This document shows positions 61,702 to 64,000 of a stretch of DNA of 64,000 nucleotides, one piece after another. The stretch's first letter is position 1. Each line of letters begins with the position of its first letter. Made by a program: the position numbers and the translations under genes. This stretch comes from Streptomyces mangrovi. GTDB taxonomy: Bacteria; Actinomycetota; Actinomycetes; Streptomycetales; Streptomycetaceae. The notes below the pieces were generated by a model, which saw only the letters and a program-made list of their open reading frames with translations, searched no databases and was not told the origin of the DNA. Location of the stretch: contig NZ_FOSG01000021.1 in NCBI RefSeq assembly GCF_900114215.1, forward strand, positions 41,432 through 105,431, written 5' to 3'.

Positions 61702-63408
61702 GTGACCGCATCGCAGGCGCCTGACCAGGCGCCGCCCACATCCATGACCAACCGGCAGATCCTCCAGGCCATGTCCGGCCTGATGGCCGGCATGTTCGTC
61801 GCCATCCTGGCGGGCACCGTGGTGGCCAACGCGCTGCCCCGGATCATCACCGACCTGGGGGCCAGCCAGTCCTCCTACACCTGGGTCGTCACCTCCGAGC
61901 TGCTGGCCATGACGGCGACCGTGCCGCTGTGGGGCAAGCTGTCCGACCTCTACAACAAGAAGCTGCTGCTGCAGCTCTCCCTGGGCATGTTCGTGGTCGG
62001 CTCGCTGCTGGCCGGTTTCTCCCAGGGCGTCGAGCTGCTGATCTTCAGCCGAGTCGTCCAGGGCATCGGCGCGGGCGGCCTCACCGCCCTGGCCCAGGTG
62101 GTGATGGCCGCCGTCATCCCGCCCCGCAGGCTGGGCAAGTACGCGGGCGTCTTCGGCGCCGTCTTCGCCGTCGGCACCGTGGCCGGACCGCTGATCGGCG
62201 GTGTCCTGGTGGACACCTCGTGGCTGGGGTGGCGCTGGTGCTTCTTCATCGGGGTGCCGTTCGCCCTGCTGGCGATCGTGCTGCTGCAGCGCACCCTGCG
62301 GCTGCCCACCGTCCGGCGCGAGGTGAGGATCGACTTCCTGGGCGCCTTCCTGATCGTCGCGGGTGTCTGCGCGCTGCTCGTCTGGACCTCGCTGGCCGGG
62401 AACCGGTTCGACTGGCTCTCCTGGCAGACCGCCGTTCTGACCAGTGGCGGCGCGGTGCTGCTGATCGCCGCGGTCTACGTCGAGTCGCGGGTGCCCGAGC
62501 CGGTCATCCCGCTGGACATCTTCCGCAACCGCACCGTGACCCTGACCACCGTGGCCAGCCTGCTGGTGGGTGTGGCCATGTTCGGCGGCACCGTCTTCCT
62601 CTCCCAGTACTTCCAGATCTCCCTGGGCAAGTCCCCCACCGTCGCAGGTCTGATGAGCCTGCCGATGATCCTGGGCCTGCTGGTCTCCTCCACCGTCGCC
62701 GGCCAGGTCATCAGCGCCACCGGCAGGTGGAAGGTGTACCTGGTGGCGGGCGCGATCACCATGACCGCCGGTCTCGGACTGCTCTCCACGATCGACTCCG
62801 GCACGGGCTTCGGCCTGCTGAGCGTCTACATGGCGGTGCTCGGCATCGGAGTCGGCATGCTGATGCAGAACCTGGTGCTGGCCGCGCAGAACGACGTCCC
62901 CGCCGCCGAGCTGGGCGCCGCGACCTCCGTGCTCTCCTTCTTCCGCAGCATGGGCGGCACGATCGGCACCAGCGTGCTCGGCGCGATCCTGGCCAACCGG
63001 GTCGCGACCGAGATGACCCGGGGGCTGGAGCAGGCGGGCGTTCCCGCCGCCGCCCTCCGGGCCCCCGGCGGCCCGGAGGGCGGCGTCCCCGACGTCACCG
63101 CCCTGCCGGCGCCGATCCGGGCGATCGTGGAGCACGCCTACGGTGTCGCCACCGCGGACCTCTTCCTCGTCGCGACGCCTTTCGCCCTGCTCGCCCTGGT
63201 CGCCGTCGTGTTCATCAAGGAGAAGCCGCTGAAGACCACCAGCGGCATGGAACGGCTGGCCGAGGAGTCCGCGGGCGCCGGAGCCCGGGCCTCGGACGGC
63301 CCGGGGCAGCGGCCCGTGGACGGTGACGGTGCTCCGGAAGCCGGCGGGGGGAGCGGCGGAGAGACCGACGGTGAGGCCGGCAGGGAACCGGCGGTCCGGG
63401 TCGGCTGA
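61702..63408 (+). CDS. DHA2-family (EmrB/QacA) MFS multidrug transporter
   Basis: A 568-residue membrane protein from GTG 61702 (AGAAGGA upstream). It has 14 hydrophobic segments; motif A (GKLSDLYNKKLLLQ) lies after helix 2 and motif C (GAVFAVGTVAGPLIGGVLVD) in helix 5. LMQNLVLAAQNDVPAAELGAATSVLSFFRSMGGTIGTSVLGAIL is typical of the DHA2 drug:proton antiporters. The last ~70 residues are hydrophilic and low-complexity. It is controlled by the TetR gene just upstream. Confidence 0.95.
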   Translation: MTASQAPDQAPPTSMTNRQILQAMSGLMAGMFVAILAGTVVANALPRIITDLGASQSSYTWVVTSELLAMTATVPLWGKLSDLYNKKLLLQLSLGMFVVGSLLAGFSQGVELLIFSRVVQGIGAGGLTALAQVVMAAVIPPRRLGKYAGVFGAVFAVGTVAGPLIGGVLVDTSWLGWRWCFFIGVPFALLAIVLLQRTLRLPTVRREVRIDFLGAFLIVAGVCALLVWTSLAGNRFDWLSWQTAVLTSGGAVLLIAAVYVESRVPEPVIPLDIFRNRTVTLTTVASLLVGVAMFGGTVFLSQYFQISLGKSPTVAGLMSLPMILGLLVSSTVAGQVISATGRWKVYLVAGAITMTAGLGLLSTIDSGTGFGLLSVYMAVLGIGVGMLMQNLVLAAQNDVPAAELGAATSVLSFFRSMGGTIGTSVLGAILANRVATEMTRGLEQAGVPAAALRAPGGPEGGVPDVTALPAPIRAIVEHAYGVATADLFLVATPFALLALVAVVFIKEKPLKTTSGMERLAEESAGAGARASDGPGQRPVDGDGAPEAGGGSGGETDGEAGREPAVRVG

Positions 63409-63415
63409 GCCCGGC

Positions 63416-63473
63416 GGAGCCGGCCGGGACCGGGGCAGGCCGCAGGCCGTGGCTCCCGGTCCCGGCCGGCTCC
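63416..63473. terminator. Bidirectional terminator between the MFS gene and recA
   Basis: GGAGCCGGCCGGGACCGGG and CCCGGTCCCGGCCGGCTCC are perfect 19-bp arms in the convergent gap. Confidence 0.88.
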
Positions 63474-63534
63474 CATGATCCTCCGGGCGTGGGACGGCCG
63501 GGACGGCGGCGGGGCGGGGTGCCGGCGAGGCGGG

Positions 63535-64000
63535 TCAGAACCCGGCGGCGAGGGTGCGGATGGCCTCCTCCCCGGATTCCGCCTCGTCCTCCGCCTCCGG
63601 CCGGACCCCGATGCCGAGCTTCTCCTTGATCTTCTTCTCGATCTCGTCGGCCAGATCGGGGTTGTCACGCAGGAAGTTGCGGGCGTTCTCCTTGCCCTGC
63701 CCCAACTGGTCGCCCTCATAGGTGTACCAGGCACCCGACTTGCGGATGAAGCCGTGCTCCACCCCCATGTCGATCAGCCCGCCCTCCCGGCTGATCCCCA
63801 CCCCGTAGAGGATGTCGAACTCCGCCTGCTTGAACGGCGGCGCCACCTTGTTCTTGACCACCTTCACCCGGGTGCGGTTGCCCACCGCGTCCGTGCCGTC
63901 CTTGAGCGTCTCGATCCGGCGGATGTCCAGCCGCACCGAGGCGTAGAACTTCAGCGCCCGCCCACCGGTGGTCGTCTCCGGCGACCCGAACATCACCCCG
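63535..64000 (-). CDS. recA: Recombinase RecA, C-terminal part (gene continues past the right edge)
   Basis: The 155 visible residues (stop at 63535) begin with FGSPETTTGGRALKFYASVRLDIRRIETLKDG, the RecA core strand pair and loop L2 neighbourhood. They continue with VKVVKNKVAPPFKQAEFDILYGVGISREGGLIDMGVEHGFIRKSGAWYTYEGDQLGQGKENARNFL, the standard C-terminal domain, and end in an acidic tail. The N-terminal ATPase part lies outside the window. RecA drives homologous recombination and LexA cleavage. Confidence 0.98.
   Translation of the reverse strand, partial: GVMFGSPETTTGGRALKFYASVRLDIRRIETLKDGTDAVGNRTRVKVVKNKVAPPFKQAEFDILYGVGISREGGLIDMGVEHGFIRKSGAWYTYEGDQLGQGKENARNFLRDNPDLADEIEKKIKEKLGIGVRPEAEDEAESGEEAIRTLAAGF

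Overview
The window is high-GC actinobacterial chromosome, almost certainly from a Streptomyces. GC is very high with strong third-position GC bias. ATGA/GTGA stop-start overlaps are common, as are GTG starts and probable leaderless promoters. A DasR-type (dre) site sits in front of nagB, and recA enters at the right edge. No integrase, phage module or CRISPR array is visible; the only mobile element is a TnpB-type insertion near 39.67-41.16 kb.

Layout. 1-3.0 kb: a secreted metzincin protease (cut by the left edge) and an ECF sigma factor fused to a zinc-finger/anti-sigma-like region, a Ser-Ser-Gly repeat, a membrane segment and a ricin-type lectin. 3.1-16.1 kb: a sialic-acid utilisation locus, with a peptide-type ABC importer (one subunit is a permease-ATPase fusion), a GntR/FCD regulator with two copies of a palindromic operator, an esterase, a secreted sialidase, NanA-, NanK- and NanE-type enzymes, and a convergent nagB under a dre site. 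16.3-18.9 kb: a kinase-like protein, a nine-codon leaderless mini-ORF and a macrolide-type glycosyltransferase. 18.98-31.67 kb: a five-gene, tightly coupled operon (DUF4132, a 1713-residue protein, a MoxR-type AAA+ ATPase, a DUF5682-VWA fusion, a SWIM-like protein) resembling the poorly understood E. coli yehI/L/M/P/Q genes. This is the best candidate for an undescribed system.

31.7-38.4 kb: a DUF4291 protein, an ECF42-type sigma factor with its DGPF/YciI partner, and a two-component system divergent from a MacB-like ABC pair. 38.5-41.8 kb: small VOC/AraC genes broken by a TnpB element that carries a divergent ribbon-helix-helix gene. 41.85-49.5 kb: a UvrA-like ABC protein; a cassette of RHH regulator, DUF4097 protein and DrrA/DrrB-like exporter preceded by striking 10-bp-spaced operator repeats; and a secreted alpha/beta hydrolase. 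49.5-54.2 kb: a five-gene biosynthetic operon (type III PKS, ICMT-type methyltransferase, two FAD enzymes, UbiA prenyltransferase) matching the alkyl-O-dihydrogeranyl-methoxyhydroquinone (agq) type.

54.6-64 kb: a nucleotidyltransferase, a divergent MocR/EamA pair whose start codons overlap, an initiator tRNA-Met, a secreted CAP-domain protein, a PH/DUF3592-like membrane protein, a TetR-MFS efflux pair, and the C-terminal part of recA.

Within modules the genes appear to cooperate: sialidase releases sialic acid, the ABC system imports it, NanA/NanK/NanE/NagB convert it to fructose-6-phosphate, and GntR and DasR control entry and exit. Functions are read from sequence motifs and family knowledge only; no database search was run.
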